Shown: in pieces, positions 8,914 to 17,099 of the stretch
Position numbering within the stretch: position 1 is the first letter of the stretch
How the letters are laid out: every line of letters starts with the position of its first letter
Assembly: GCA_018057035.1 (NCBI GenBank)
Contig: JAGPEN010000002.1
Coordinates: 1 to 63,767 of the forward strand
Length of the DNA: 63,767 nucleotides
Source of the DNA: Aminivibrio sp.
GTDB lineage: Bacteria; Synergistota; Synergistia; Synergistales; Aminobacteriaceae
Direction of reading: 5' to 3'
Notes under the pieces: model-generated
The model's input: only the letters and a program-made list of their open reading frames with translations
What the model was told of the DNA's origin: nothing
Databases searched by the model: none
Program-made: the position numbers and the translations under genes

Positions 8914-9320
8914 TATAATATGGCGGAAATGGAGATATCGATGGTTTTGATTCCCCTGACCGAAGACAGGGCATCCTCAAATTTTTTGATGGTTCGTGCG
9001 TCCCCCTTCAGGACAATGCATTCCAGGCAGTTGTCATGATCCACGTGGACGTGGGTTGTGCAGATGATCGCCTCGCCGAAATCATGCTGCAGGGAAGTGA
9101 GGGAGCCCGTGGCGTCCTTGATGTGGTGGTCGTACATAATGGTCACGGTGCCGAAAACGATGCCGTCCCCGCGGGACCACCTTTCCCTTGAAAGCCGTTC
9201 CCTGATGAGCTGCCGCAGGGCTTCGGACCTGTTCTGGAGTCCTTTTCCCCTGATGTAGAGGTCGAACTCCGACAGAAGCGATGCCGGAACGGCCACGCCA
9301 AATCGAACGAGCGAATCCAT
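8913..9320 (-). CDS. nikR: NikR-type nickel-responsive ribbon-helix-helix regulator
   Basis: NikR proteins repress nickel uptake genes when Ni(II) is bound. Residues 1-45 form a ribbon-helix-helix DNA-binding domain (RFGVAVPASLLSEFD, NRSEALRQLIRERL). The C-terminal part is the ACT-like nickel domain, with the ligand set in MYDHH and THVHVDHDNCLE (His-x-His and Cys). At 135 aa it has the normal length. AGGAGG precedes the ATG by 7 bases. No nickel transporter or nickel enzyme lies in this window, so its targets are elsewhere, or include its own overlapping divergent promoter. Confidence 0.93.
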   Translation of the reverse strand: MDSLVRFGVAVPASLLSEFDLYIRGKGLQNRSEALRQLIRERLSRERWSRGDGIVFGTVTIMYDHHIKDATGSLTSLQHDFGEAIICTTHVHVDHDNCLECIVLKGDARTIKKFEDALSSVRGIKTIDISISAIL

Positions 9321-9354
9321 ACAAACCCCTCCTGTTCATGATGTCTCCAGGGAG

Positions 9355-9360
9355 TATAAT
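9355..9360 (+). promoter_or_regulatory. Candidate -10 element in the nikR / nitrilase-like divergent region
   Basis: TATAAT lies 34 bp upstream of the TTG start of the rightward gene. No good -35 is visible at 16-18 bp. The opposite strand reads TATTAT across nearly the same bases, so divergent promoters may overlap here. This would be a natural site for autoregulation by NikR, but I do not see the classic NikR palindrome. Confidence 0.4.
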
Positions 9361-9393
9361 AAACTGAAATTCCCTGTTTGGGGGAGGATCCTT

Positions 9394-10014
9394 TTGGACA
9401 AAGTCTTCTGCGTCAGACTTCTGCCCGGCAAAGGGCAAAGGGGACCTGCCTTCGGGGGCGACCGGAACGGTGAAACATGTTTCGCCCTGTGCAGCCGAGG
9501 CGCTGTCTGCTCTCCGTCATGCTTTCCCGATGCCGCGGCCTTCCTTGGCCTTGACGGCGACGGCACCGTCATTCTCCGGGATGACGGCGGCAATGTACTG
9601 CACCGGTACAGGGGAACGCACGGCAAGGGGCCCGGCTCCGAATTCGCCCTTTTCCCGCTGGGACGGTTTCTCTGCGGCCTTGCCACCGGTTCCGACCTGA
9701 TGGTGCCGGAACATGCCCGGTGCCTTTCCCTTGCGGGAACGAACCTTCTCCTGGCTTTCCTTCTCCCCGGGGAGAGCGGAACAGCTCTCTTCGAGGCCGT
9801 TGCACGAACACGGGCGGCGGAAAATCGCATTTTCGTGGTTCTGGCGAATTCTTCAGCTCCTCCCGCAGCCTTTGGTCCTGACGGGAGGGACGTGCTTCCG
9901 GTCCCTGCGGAGGGAGGGGAAAATGAGCTCCGGCTTTCCAGGGATTTTCTTTCCCGGGAGGGATGTGAGAGGATCAGGAGAAAGGATCTCTATTATTCCC
10001 TGACGGCCCTGTGA
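9394..10014 (+). CDS. Nitrilase-superfamily-like protein lacking catalytic residues
   Basis: Residues 90-155 follow the nitrilase (carbon-nitrogen hydrolase) pattern: GRFLCGLATGSDLMVPE, then LSLAGTNLLLAF, then RAAENRIFVVLAN. In active members the catalytic Cys precedes YDLRFPE; here that place is Gly99. The Lys of the YRKTHL motif is Gly74 (YRGTHG), and no Glu is seen in the expected N-terminal motif. It is 206 aa against roughly 260-300 for the family, with a shortened N-terminal half. The TTG start follows GGGGAGG at a good distance. It is probably a non-enzymatic relic or binding protein. The fold assignment is from motif similarity only. Confidence 0.6.
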   Translation: MDKVFCVRLLPGKGQRGPAFGGDRNGETCFALCSRGAVCSPSCFPDAAAFLGLDGDGTVILRDDGGNVLHRYRGTHGKGPGSEFALFPLGRFLCGLATGSDLMVPEHARCLSLAGTNLLLAFLLPGESGTALFEAVARTRAAENRIFVVLANSSAPPAAFGPDGRDVLPVPAEGGENELRLSRDFLSREGCERIRRKDLYYSLTAL

Positions 10015-10028
10015 GAGAGGGTTCTCTG

Positions 10029-10037
10029 TGCTACAAT
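10029..10037 (+). promoter_or_regulatory. Candidate extended -10 promoter for yebC-ruvCAB
   Basis: TGCTACAAT matches the extended -10 form TGnTAnnnT. No -35 is evident. It would give a leader of roughly 110 bases before the yebC start. Confidence 0.4.
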
Positions 10038-10054
10038 ATCCAGGCGGTGAATGC

Positions 10055-10095
10055 CCTCCCGCCGGGTCTTTTCTGGTGGGGAGGAGCGCCTTTTT
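10055..10095 (+). terminator. Possible hairpin terminator or attenuator before yebC
   Basis: CCTCCC (10055-10060) can pair with GGGAGG (10079-10084). A TTTTT run follows at 10091-10095, after a 6-base gap. It could end the nitrilase-like transcript or attenuate yebC. The gap makes it weak. Confidence 0.3.
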
Positions 10096-10151
10096 CTCCG
10101 GTTCCATGAGGCAGAGCAGTGATTCTTTTGATCTATAGAGGGGTGAGTTTC

Positions 10152-10904
10152 TTGTCCGGACATTCAAAATGGGCAAACATCAAACACAGGAAAGCGGCAC
10201 AGGACGCCAAGCGGGGCAATCTGTTCCAGAAACTCGTGAAGGCGGTTATCATCGCGGCAAAAGAGGGCGGCGGGGATCCCGCCATGAACATGCGCCTCAA
10301 GGCCGCCATCGACCGGGCGAAGGCGGCGAGCGTGCCGAATGACAACATCATCAGGGGCATCAAGAGAGGTACCGGAGAAATCGAGGGAGCCCAGTACGAG
10401 GAGATCACCTACGAAGCTTACGGGCCGAACGGAGTGGCCATCCTCATCGAAGTCCTGACGGACAACAGGAACCGGGCGGCGTCGGAAATACGGGCCCTCC
10501 TTACGAGAAACGGCGGTTCCCTCGGCGAGGCTGGAAGCGTCGCCTGGATGTTTGAACGGAAGGGAACCATCGAGGTCAGCGGAAAGGATCTCGACGAGGA
10601 AGCCCTTATGACCGCCGCCCTGGAAGCCGGAGCGGAGGATCTTGAGCAGCAGGATGAAGGCTTTGCGGTGTACACCGATCCGGCATCCCTGCCGGACGTG
10701 AGGGACGCCCTGGAAAAGGCCGGATATTCCATAGAAAGGGCGGAAACGGAAATGGTTCCCAAGAACACCGTCCAGATCAGCGACCCTGAGAAGGCACGAA
10801 AGATGCTCCGCCTTATGGACCTTCTCGAGGAGAACGACGACACCCAGAATGTCTACGGGAACTTTGACATTCCCGATGAGATTATGGAAAACCTGGAAGG
10901 ATAG
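10152..10904 (+). CDS. yebC: YebC/PmpR family protein (TACO1 family)
   Basis: Members act as transcriptional regulators or, as shown for TACO1 and related bacterial proteins, help translation of difficult sequences such as proline runs. The start SGHSKWANIKHRKAAQDAKR is diagnostic, and the acidic C-terminus ending LLEENDDTQNVYGNFDIP is also typical. The TTG start at 10152 follows GAGGGGTGAG; upstream in-frame ATG 10119 would add residues not seen in the family. Length is 250 aa. The order yebC-ruvC-ruvA-ruvB is a common one. Confidence 0.94.
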   Translation: MSGHSKWANIKHRKAAQDAKRGNLFQKLVKAVIIAAKEGGGDPAMNMRLKAAIDRAKAASVPNDNIIRGIKRGTGEIEGAQYEEITYEAYGPNGVAILIEVLTDNRNRAASEIRALLTRNGGSLGEAGSVAWMFERKGTIEVSGKDLDEEALMTAALEAGAEDLEQQDEGFAVYTDPASLPDVRDALEKAGYSIERAETEMVPKNTVQISDPEKARKMLRLMDLLEENDDTQNVYGNFDIPDEIMENLEG

Positions 10905-10914
10905 CGAAAGACCA

Positions 10915-11442
10915 TTGCTCAAATGTATCGGCATTGATCCCGGACTGGGGAGGATGGGATTTGCTTCGGTGGCCCGAGAGGGGCAGGTTTTCCGCTCCCT
11001 TTCCTACGGCTGCATCGAAACCCCTCCTTCCGAAACCATCCCTGTCCGGCTGAACATGATCTATGAAAAGCTCGGGGAGCAGATTGCGTGCTGCTCCCCC
11101 GATTTTATGTCGGTGGAAAAGCTCTTTTTCGGGAGAAATATCACCACTGCGGAGTATGTCTGGCAGGCAAGGGGAGTGGCCCTCCTCCTGGCCGCGAAGC
11201 ACAGGCTGCCTGTTCTTGAGCCGAAACCTTCCCAGATCAAACTGGCCGTCTGCGGCTACGGGACGGCGCCGAAGGAACAGGTTCAGAAAATGGTCCAGCG
11301 CATCCTGAACCTGGACTGCATCCCGAAGCCCGACGATGCCGCCGATGCCATTGCCGCCGCCGTTACCGGCTTTTTCCTTTTTGCAGAGGAGAAGAGAACC
11401 GCTCCGTCAGGAGGACGTCATGCTGCGATTTCTTTCAGGTAA
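10915..11442 (+). CDS. ruvC: Holliday junction resolvase RuvC
   Basis: RuvC cuts Holliday junctions symmetrically during recombinational repair. The acidic active site is visible: Asp in IGIDPGLG, Glu in SVEKLFFGRN, and the Asp pair in KPDDAADAIAAA. I take TTG 10915 as start (LLKCIGIDPG), giving 175 aa, the family size; an upstream ATG at 10849 lies inside yebC and would add an unrelated N-terminus. The Shine-Dalgarno is only moderate. The 3' end overlaps ruvA by 23 bp. Confidence 0.93.
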   Translation: MLKCIGIDPGLGRMGFASVAREGQVFRSLSYGCIETPPSETIPVRLNMIYEKLGEQIACCSPDFMSVEKLFFGRNITTAEYVWQARGVALLLAAKHRLPVLEPKPSQIKLAVCGYGTAPKEQVQKMVQRILNLDCIPKPDDAADAIAAAVTGFFLFAEEKRTAPSGGRHAAISFR

Positions 11443-12022
11443 GGTAGTTTCCGTCTCCGATGGCCTGGTGATTCTCGACGTGGCTGGATTCGGCTTTGAG
11501 CTTCTCTGCACCGGGAGAGCGGCCGCCATGTGCAGGGAAGGAGAGCAGGCCCTGCTGGTGACCTACCTTCAGATTGCCGAGACCGGCCCCTCCCTGTTCG
11601 GTTTCGCCGACGAGCGGGAGCGGGGGCTCTTCCTGAAACTCACCACGGTAAAGGGCGTGGGGGGGAAAATGGCCATGAACGTATTGAAATCCGCATCTGC
11701 CGACAGGGTGATCAACTGGATCGTCTCCTCCGATATCGAATCCCTCGTCAAAATTCCCGGTATCGGCCGGAAGACGGCGGAACGGCTCTGTTTCGAGATG
11801 CACCGTCATCTCGCAGGAGAGTACGCCGACCTGACCATCGACGGAGTCCCCCATGAAGGCAGGAACCTCGATCTCGCCATGGAAGGCCTCCGGTCCCTCG
11901 GTTTTTCCCAGGGGGATGTGGCGGCCGTCTTCAGAAAATTGAAGAACGACGGAACAGTGGAAGAAGGATTCACTGCGGAGCAGCTTATCCGCATGGCCCT
12001 GAAGGAACTGAAGCGGAATTGA
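11420..12022 (+). CDS. ruvA: Holliday junction branch migration protein RuvA
   Basis: RuvA binds the four-way junction and loads RuvB. The sequence shows the N-terminal OB domain (MLRFLSGKVVSV), the helix-hairpin-helix pair (TTVKGVGGKMAMNVL and IPGIGRKTAERLC), and a C-terminal domain III that contacts RuvB (MEGLRSLGFSQGD). ATG 11420 follows AGGAGG at 11409-11414 and gives 200 aa. An in-frame ATG at 11336 inside ruvC is not needed. Confidence 0.95.
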   Translation: MLRFLSGKVVSVSDGLVILDVAGFGFELLCTGRAAAMCREGEQALLVTYLQIAETGPSLFGFADERERGLFLKLTTVKGVGGKMAMNVLKSASADRVINWIVSSDIESLVKIPGIGRKTAERLCFEMHRHLAGEYADLTIDGVPHEGRNLDLAMEGLRSLGFSQGDVAAVFRKLKNDGTVEEGFTAEQLIRMALKELKRN

Positions 12023-12033
12023 GGTGATTCCCG

Positions 12034-13077
12034 ATGACAGAGGAACAAAGACGTTTCCTGGATCCTTCCGGCGGAGCCGGTGAGGACGATACCTCGCTCA
12101 GACCCCTGTCGCTCGGTGAATTTGTGGGGCAGGAAAAACTCAAGGAAAAACTGTCCATTTTCATCCAGGCCGCGCGTCAGCGGGGCGAATCCCTGGACCA
12201 CTGCCTGTTTTACGGTCCTCCGGGCCTGGGAAAGACAACCCTCGCGAGCATCATCGCGAGGGAGATGGGGGGGCAGCTTCGGGTCACTACCGGACCTGCT
12301 CTCGAGAAGACGGGGGACCTTGCGGCAATATTGTCGAACCTGGAACCCAACGATGTGCTGTTTATCGATGAAATCCACCGCCTTCCATCGAACGTTGAAG
12401 AGATACTTTACCCGGGAATGGAGGATTTTTCGCTGCACATCATCGTAGGAAAGGGCCCCCTCGCGAACAATATCTGCCTGACCCTGCCGAAATTCACCCT
12501 TGTCGGAGCGACAACCCGCCTGGGGCTTCTGACGTCACCTCTTCGTGCCCGGTTCGGGATCGTGGAGCAGCTTTCTCTCTACGACGAAACGGAACTTGCG
12601 GGGATCGTGCTCCGGGGGGCGAAGGTCCTGGGGATAGCTCTCCAGAAAGAAGCGGCCGCTGAAATAGCCAAGAGGTCCCGGGGCACTCCCAGGGTCGCTC
12701 TCCGGCTTCTCAGAAGGGTGCGTGACGTGTCGGAGGTTCGTGGCCGGGGACCGGTGGACGGGGCCGTCGCCGTAACGGCCCTCGATATGCTCGGCCTTGA
12801 CTCGAACGGCCTGGACGAAGGCGACAGAAGAATCCTGAGGATCATCGTCGACCTGTTCGACGGCGGGCCGGTAGGCCTGTCGACCCTCGGTGCGGCCCTG
12901 AACGAGGAAGTCCAGACGATCGAGGACATTTACGAACCCTACCTGATTCAGAAAGGATTTCTTGAAAGAACGCCCAGGGGAAGAAAAGCCACGAGAAACG
13001 CATGGCTCTATCTCGGGAAAACGCCGCCGGCTGAGAAACTGGAACAGTGGCAGCTTCAGTTTTCGGAGGAGGAGTGA
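12034..13077 (+). CDS. ruvB: Holliday junction branch migration helicase RuvB
   Basis: This AAA+ motor pumps DNA through the RuvA-bound junction. Walker A is GPPGLGKTT, Walker B is FIDEIH, sensor 1 is in LVGATTRLG, and the arginine-finger region is [10 protein letters not shown]. The C-terminal winged helix contains TLGAALNEE and [10 protein letters not shown]. Length is 347 aa. It starts 11 bp after ruvA and completes the operon. Confidence 0.97.
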   Translation: MTEEQRRFLDPSGGAGEDDTSLRPLSLGEFVGQEKLKEKLSIFIQAARQRGESLDHCLFYGPPGLGKTTLASIIAREMGGQLRVTTGPALEKTGDLAAILSNLEPNDVLFIDEIHRLPSNVEEILYPGMEDFSLHIIVGKGPLANNICLTLPKFTLVGATTRLGLLTSPLRARFGIVEQLSLYDETELAGIVLRGAKVLGIALQKEAAAEIAKRSRGTPRVALRLLRRVRDVSEVRGRGPVDGAVAVTALDMLGLDSNGLDEGDRRILRIIVDLFDGGPVGLSTLGAALNEEVQTIEDIYEPYLIQKGFLERTPRGRKATRNAWLYLGKTPPAEKLEQWQLQFSEEE

Positions 13078-13080
13078 GCC

Positions 13081-13305
13081 GTGACGGGAACGGGGAAACT
13101 GCTCATGGCCGCAGGTGCGGTTCTCCTGGCGGCGGGTGCCCTTCTGTATCTTCTGGGCACGTTTTTTCCCATGCTCGGGAAACTCCCCGGGGACATTGCA
13201 GTGACAAGGAAAAACGTCACCATCTTTTTCCCCTTGACCACCATGATCATTGTCAGCGTCGCCCTGACGCTGATCATAAACCTGATTACCAGGTGGATGA
13301 AATAA
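13081..13305 (+). CDS. DUF2905 small membrane protein
   Basis: This 74-aa protein has two hydrophobic segments (about residues 5-30 and 48-70) around a conserved middle, GKLPGDIAVTRKNVTIFFP, the hallmark of DUF2905. It begins at a GTG three bases after the ruvB stop, with GGAGGAG inside the ruvB end. The function is unknown. Linkage to ruvB suggests co-expression only. Confidence 0.8.
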   Translation: MTGTGKLLMAAGAVLLAAGALLYLLGTFFPMLGKLPGDIAVTRKNVTIFFPLTTMIIVSVALTLIINLITRWMK

Positions 13306-13330
13306 CGGAAAAACGACTGGAGGTTGCCTC

Positions 13331-14719
13331 ATGCTTCGAAGACTTCGAGTTCCATTCTCTGCCCTGATCTTTCTCTTCATACTTCTTCCGGCCCTCCGGG
13401 CGGAGGCAAGGATGGTGTCGGTGGGCCTTTCCATCGGCCAGTCCGCCCTCAAGATTTCCTCGGCGTCGGCGATGACCGCGACCGACGGTGCAGGGAAGCG
13501 CCACGCCATCGGCGGCACCGCCGAAATCAGGGCAGCGGGAGCAGGGACGGTAAAGGCCGGGAACCACTCATTCCGGCTTCCAGTCACCATTTCCGGGAAA
13601 GCGCCCCTTTCCTTCAACGGAAGGCGATACAGGGGAACCTTCAGGATCATTTCCTCCGGATCGGGGATTACCCTGGTCAACGTGGTCGATCTTGAGGAGT
13701 ACTTGCGGGGAGTCCTGAAGATGGAAGTAAATCCCGCCTGGCCCCAGGAGGCCGTAAAGGCCCAGGCCATTGTGTCCAGAACCTATGCCCTGAGAAGCAT
13801 CAGGCAGAACAACGGAAAGAACGGGTACGACCTGCGGGATTCAGTCCTCTCCCAGGTGTACCGGGGAATCAACGCCGAGGACAGGAGGACCGACCAGGCA
13901 ATCTCCGCCACAAGGGGCGTCGTGGTGCTCCACGGAGGGGCCCTTGCCTTTACGCCTTTTCACTCTGACAGCGGGGGATCCACCGCCGACGTTGCCGCCG
14001 TATGGGGAGGCTCCATGCCCTATCTTCGGGGAGTGAACGAACCGTACCCCTCGTCCTCGCCGAATGCCCGGTGGGAGGTTCATCTTTCCGCCGACCAGGT
14101 GGAGGACGCTCTCCGGCAGGCCGGGGCCGATGTGGGACCCCTCCGGGATGTCCGCATAGGCCAGACCGACGCCTACGGCAGGGCGGATACCCTGGTAGCC
14201 GTGGGCACCAGGGGCACCAAGGCGGTAAAGAGTCATGCCTTCAGAATGGCTGCCGGCAGCAACCTGATCAAGAGCACCTCTTTCTCCATCGCGTCCAGGG
14301 GAGGTGCCCCCGCAAACCCCCTGCCCCTGCCCCTGCCTTCACGAACTTCTCCGTCTGCGGCGGGAGGAGGAAAGGAGGTCCCCACCTCGAACACTCCCAT
14401 GTCCGCCGCAGAGGAACGGCAGCTCACAGCCCTGACGGAGCAGGGGGTTTTCAATGCGGAGGAGTTGATGGATATGCTTCTGAATCCCGATAAGCGGAAG
14501 GGATACCTTATCCGCGCTCTCAGGACCAGGAAGCCCGAGGCACCCTCCCGGCCTTCAATTCCAACTTCCTCTTCGGGTGGATTCGTCTTCACAGGGAAAG
14601 GCTGGGGCCATGGGGTCGGCCTTTCCCAGTGGGGAGCGAAAACTCTGGCCGAGAAGGGGTGGGATCATAAAAAAATCATCCAGTTTTACTTCCCCGGGGT
14701 CACTCTCGGAAAAATGTAG
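13331..14719 (+). CDS. SpoIID/LytB domain protein, exported
   Basis: A signal peptide or anchor spans residues 1-25 (basic start, then LIFLFILLPALRAEA). The SpoIID domain follows: NVVDLEEYLRGVLKMEVN, PQEAVKAQAIVSRTYAL, then FHSDSGGSTADVAAVWGG. It ends in the family's GKGWGHGVGLSQWGA segment. SpoIID proteins cleave denuded glycan strands; LytB relatives enhance amidases. Between about residues 315 and 415 lies a Pro/Ser-rich low-complexity stretch plus a helical EERQLTALTEQG piece, which looks inserted into the domain. Length is 462 aa. No sporulation gene set is seen, so a vegetative wall role is likely. Confidence 0.85.
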   Translation: MLRRLRVPFSALIFLFILLPALRAEARMVSVGLSIGQSALKISSASAMTATDGAGKRHAIGGTAEIRAAGAGTVKAGNHSFRLPVTISGKAPLSFNGRRYRGTFRIISSGSGITLVNVVDLEEYLRGVLKMEVNPAWPQEAVKAQAIVSRTYALRSIRQNNGKNGYDLRDSVLSQVYRGINAEDRRTDQAISATRGVVVLHGGALAFTPFHSDSGGSTADVAAVWGGSMPYLRGVNEPYPSSSPNARWEVHLSADQVEDALRQAGADVGPLRDVRIGQTDAYGRADTLVAVGTRGTKAVKSHAFRMAAGSNLIKSTSFSIASRGGAPANPLPLPLPSRTSPSAAGGGKEVPTSNTPMSAAEERQLTALTEQGVFNAEELMDMLLNPDKRKGYLIRALRTRKPEAPSRPSIPTSSSGGFVFTGKGWGHGVGLSQWGAKTLAEKGWDHKKIIQFYFPGVTLGKM

Positions 14720-14732
14720 CGGGGCACTCCCT

Positions 14733-15773
14733 TTGGACCTTTTCGACCTCGCTTCATACGATTACCTTCTGCCGGAAGAACTTATCGCCCAGAACCCGGC
14801 CGAACCGAGAGACTCCTCCCGCCTCATGGTCCTCTCCAGGGAAAAGAAAGAGATCCTCCACGGCACCTTCGGCTCGCTGGGGGCTTTTCTTGACGAAGGG
14901 GACCTCCTTGTGCTGAATGACACCAGGGTGATTCCCGCCCGACTTTTCGGCTCGAAAACAACCGGTGGGGGAAGGGTGGAAATACTGCTTCTCAGGGCCC
15001 TTGACTCCGCTTTCCTGGAGTGGGAAGCCCTGGTGAAGCCCGGAAGGAAAAATCCTCCGGGGACGGGGATTTCCCTCGCCGACGGGACGGAGATCGTTGT
15101 CGGCGCCCGGTGTGAGGAAGGAGTCAGAAAAGTCGCCTTTCCGGCAGGCACGGCGGTGCTTCCCCTCCTGGAGCGAATCGGGGAAACACCGCTTCCTCCT
15201 TACATTACCTCCTCCTCGGCTCCCCGTTCGTCGTACCAGACGGTTTTCGCCCGAAAGGACGGTTCGGCGGCAGCTCCCACGGCGAGCCTTCATTTTACCC
15301 CCGGGCTGCTCGGGGAACTTCAGCGGGAAAGAGGCGTCCGCCTGGGCTGGCTCACTCTCCACGTGGGACTCGGAACCTTCCGCCCTGTGAAAAGCGGGGA
15401 TATCAGGGAACATAAAATTCACGAGGAATATTGCTTCCTTCCCGCAGAGACCAGAGAACTCATCCTAGAGACGAAGGGGAGAGGACGAAAAGTGATCGCC
15501 GCGGGGACCACGGTGGCGAGGACCCTTGAATCCCTCGCCTTTGAGGACGGTTCCCTGGGGTCTGGCGAGCGGATGACCCGGCTGTTTATTTATCCTGGGT
15601 ACAGGTTTAAAATTATCGATGGGCTGATAACGAACTTCCATCTTCCGAAAAGTTCACTCCTTATGCTGGTTGCCGCATTCGCAGGATATGAATTCACCAT
15701 GAGGGCCTACGAAGAGGCGGTTTCCCGGAGGTACCGTTTTTTTTCCTTCGGCGACGCCATGTTCATTCGGTAG
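14733..15773 (+). CDS. queA: S-adenosylmethionine:tRNA ribosyltransferase-isomerase
   Basis: QueA builds epoxyqueuosine in tRNA by moving the ribosyl part of SAM onto preQ1. Family segments include FDYxLP-like SYDYLLPEELIAQ, DDLLVLNDTRVIPARLFG-like text, TASLHFTPGLL, and THVGLGTFRPV-like TLHVGLGTFRPV. I choose TTG 14733 with AGCGGGG upstream, giving 346 aa. The open frame extends back to 14577 inside the SpoIID gene, but that part is unrelated. No tgt or queF lies in the window. Confidence 0.94.
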   Translation: MDLFDLASYDYLLPEELIAQNPAEPRDSSRLMVLSREKKEILHGTFGSLGAFLDEGDLLVLNDTRVIPARLFGSKTTGGGRVEILLLRALDSAFLEWEALVKPGRKNPPGTGISLADGTEIVVGARCEEGVRKVAFPAGTAVLPLLERIGETPLPPYITSSSAPRSSYQTVFARKDGSAAAPTASLHFTPGLLGELQRERGVRLGWLTLHVGLGTFRPVKSGDIREHKIHEEYCFLPAETRELILETKGRGRKVIAAGTTVARTLESLAFEDGSLGSGERMTRLFIYPGYRFKIIDGLITNFHLPKSSLLMLVAAFAGYEFTMRAYEEAVSRRYRFFSFGDAMFIR

Positions 15774-15788
15774 AAAGAGGTGAACCGT

Positions 15789-17099
15789 ATGTGGTCATGG
15801 GAATGCTTCACTCCCCATCCCCCGGTGCTTGTACCCCAGGTGGGAAGGGGAAGGGAAGAGGAGGCCCGGCAATCGGCCGAGGCCATGACGAAACTCGGCC
15901 GGGTTCTGGGAGAGGAAATCCCTTCGCTGCTCCTGGTTCTCTCGCCCCACGCGCCTTTCGCAGGAGGGATCACTATTTCCGTGGCTGAAAGCTACGGAGG
16001 AGATTTCTCCATGTTCGGCGCTCCAACACCCCAGTTCTCCTTTCCCGGAGCCCCGGACAGAGGTCTTCGCCTTGCCGAAGACCTCTCCCCGAGATTTCCG
16101 GCGGTCGTGTCCAGAAAAAGGAAAGTGCTTCTGGACCATGGAGCCCTTGTTCCCCTGAGCTTTATCTCAGCCGGAGAGGGAAGAAAACAACCCGGGATCA
16201 TTCTCGCGAATCCGATAGGGCTCTCTCCTTCAGCCGCCTTCGAACTCGGCAGTTATCTCGCTGCCCTCGCCGACGGCGAGCAATGGGGACTCGTGGCCAG
16301 CGGGGACCTTTCCCACAGGGTGACCAGAGAGGCCCCGGCAGGTTTTTCCCCCGGAGGAGCCCGCTTCGACAACCTAGTCGTGGAAGCGCTCCGGAAAAAT
16401 GACCCTTCAGGCCTTCTCCGGCTGGATGCCGGCGAGATTGAAGAGGCAGGCGAATGCGGACTCAGGTCTGCCCTTGTTTTTTTAGGGCTTGCAAGAAAAA
16501 GGAACATCCGTTTTCTTTCCTATGAAGCCCCGTTTGGTGTGGGGTATGCCGTGGCCTACGCCACGCTCCACGCTGCACCGGACCTGGCGAGAAAGGTGCT
16601 CGAAACGTTCTTTACTGAAGGTGAGGGGAGGGCGAGAGAAGAAGCGGCGCGACTTTCCGACCTGCCCGAGATGGCCGAAAGGGCGGGCTGTTTCGTCACC
16701 CTGAAGAAAAAAGGCGATCTCAGGGGCTGCATCGGGACAATCCTTCCCAGGAAAGCCGGCCTTGCCGAAGAAATTGCGGAAAATTCCCTATCGGCCGCCT
16801 TCGAGGACCCAAGGTTCCCTCCCGTTGAACAACGGGAGCTCGAAGACATCTCCATATCTGTGGACATTCTCTCCGTTCCGGAGGCGGTGGCCGACACCAC
16901 CCTCCTGGACCCGAAAAAGTTCGGCGTGATCGTGGAGAAGAGTGGGGCAAGGGGTGTGCTCCTTCCTGACCTGGAGGGCGTTGATACAGTTGAGGCCCAG
17001 CTTTCCATCGCCGCCCGGAAAGCGGGGATTTCCGACTGGCGTACCGCATCGGTTAGAAAATTTACCGTCCGGAGGATCAGGGAGATGGGGCGTCCATGA
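15789..17099 (+). CDS. MEMO-AMMECR1 fusion protein (AmmeMemoRadiSam components B and A joined)
   Basis: Two domains are fused. Residues ~1-260 form a MEMO/LigB-like class III dioxygenase-type domain (CFTPHPPVLVPQVG, LVLSPHAPFAGG, LVASGDLSH). Residues ~285-430 form an AMMECR1 domain with its invariant LRGCIGT at 311-317 and ARKAGISDW near the end. These are normally separate genes next to a radical SAM gene, as here. The role of the three-part system is unknown. ATG 15789 follows AAAGAGG; GTG 15780 is an alternative. The stop overlaps the radical SAM start by ATGA, which supports joint function. Confidence 0.9.
   Translation: MWSWECFTPHPPVLVPQVGRGREEEARQSAEAMTKLGRVLGEEIPSLLLVLSPHAPFAGGITISVAESYGGDFSMFGAPTPQFSFPGAPDRGLRLAEDLSPRFPAVVSRKRKVLLDHGALVPLSFISAGEGRKQPGIILANPIGLSPSAAFELGSYLAALADGEQWGLVASGDLSHRVTREAPAGFSPGGARFDNLVVEALRKNDPSGLLRLDAGEIEEAGECGLRSALVFLGLARKRNIRFLSYEAPFGVGYAVAYATLHAAPDLARKVLETFFTEGEGRAREEAARLSDLPEMAERAGCFVTLKKKGDLRGCIGTILPRKAGLAEEIAENSLSAAFEDPRFPPVEQRELEDISISVDILSVPEAVADTTLLDPKKFGVIVEKSGARGVLLPDLEGVDTVEAQLSIAARKAGISDWRTASVRKFTVRRIREMGRP

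Noticed and set aside
13331..14719. A spore-formation locus suggested by the SpoIID domain
   Set aside because: No other sporulation gene is present, and SpoIID/LytB domains occur widely in non-spore-formers.
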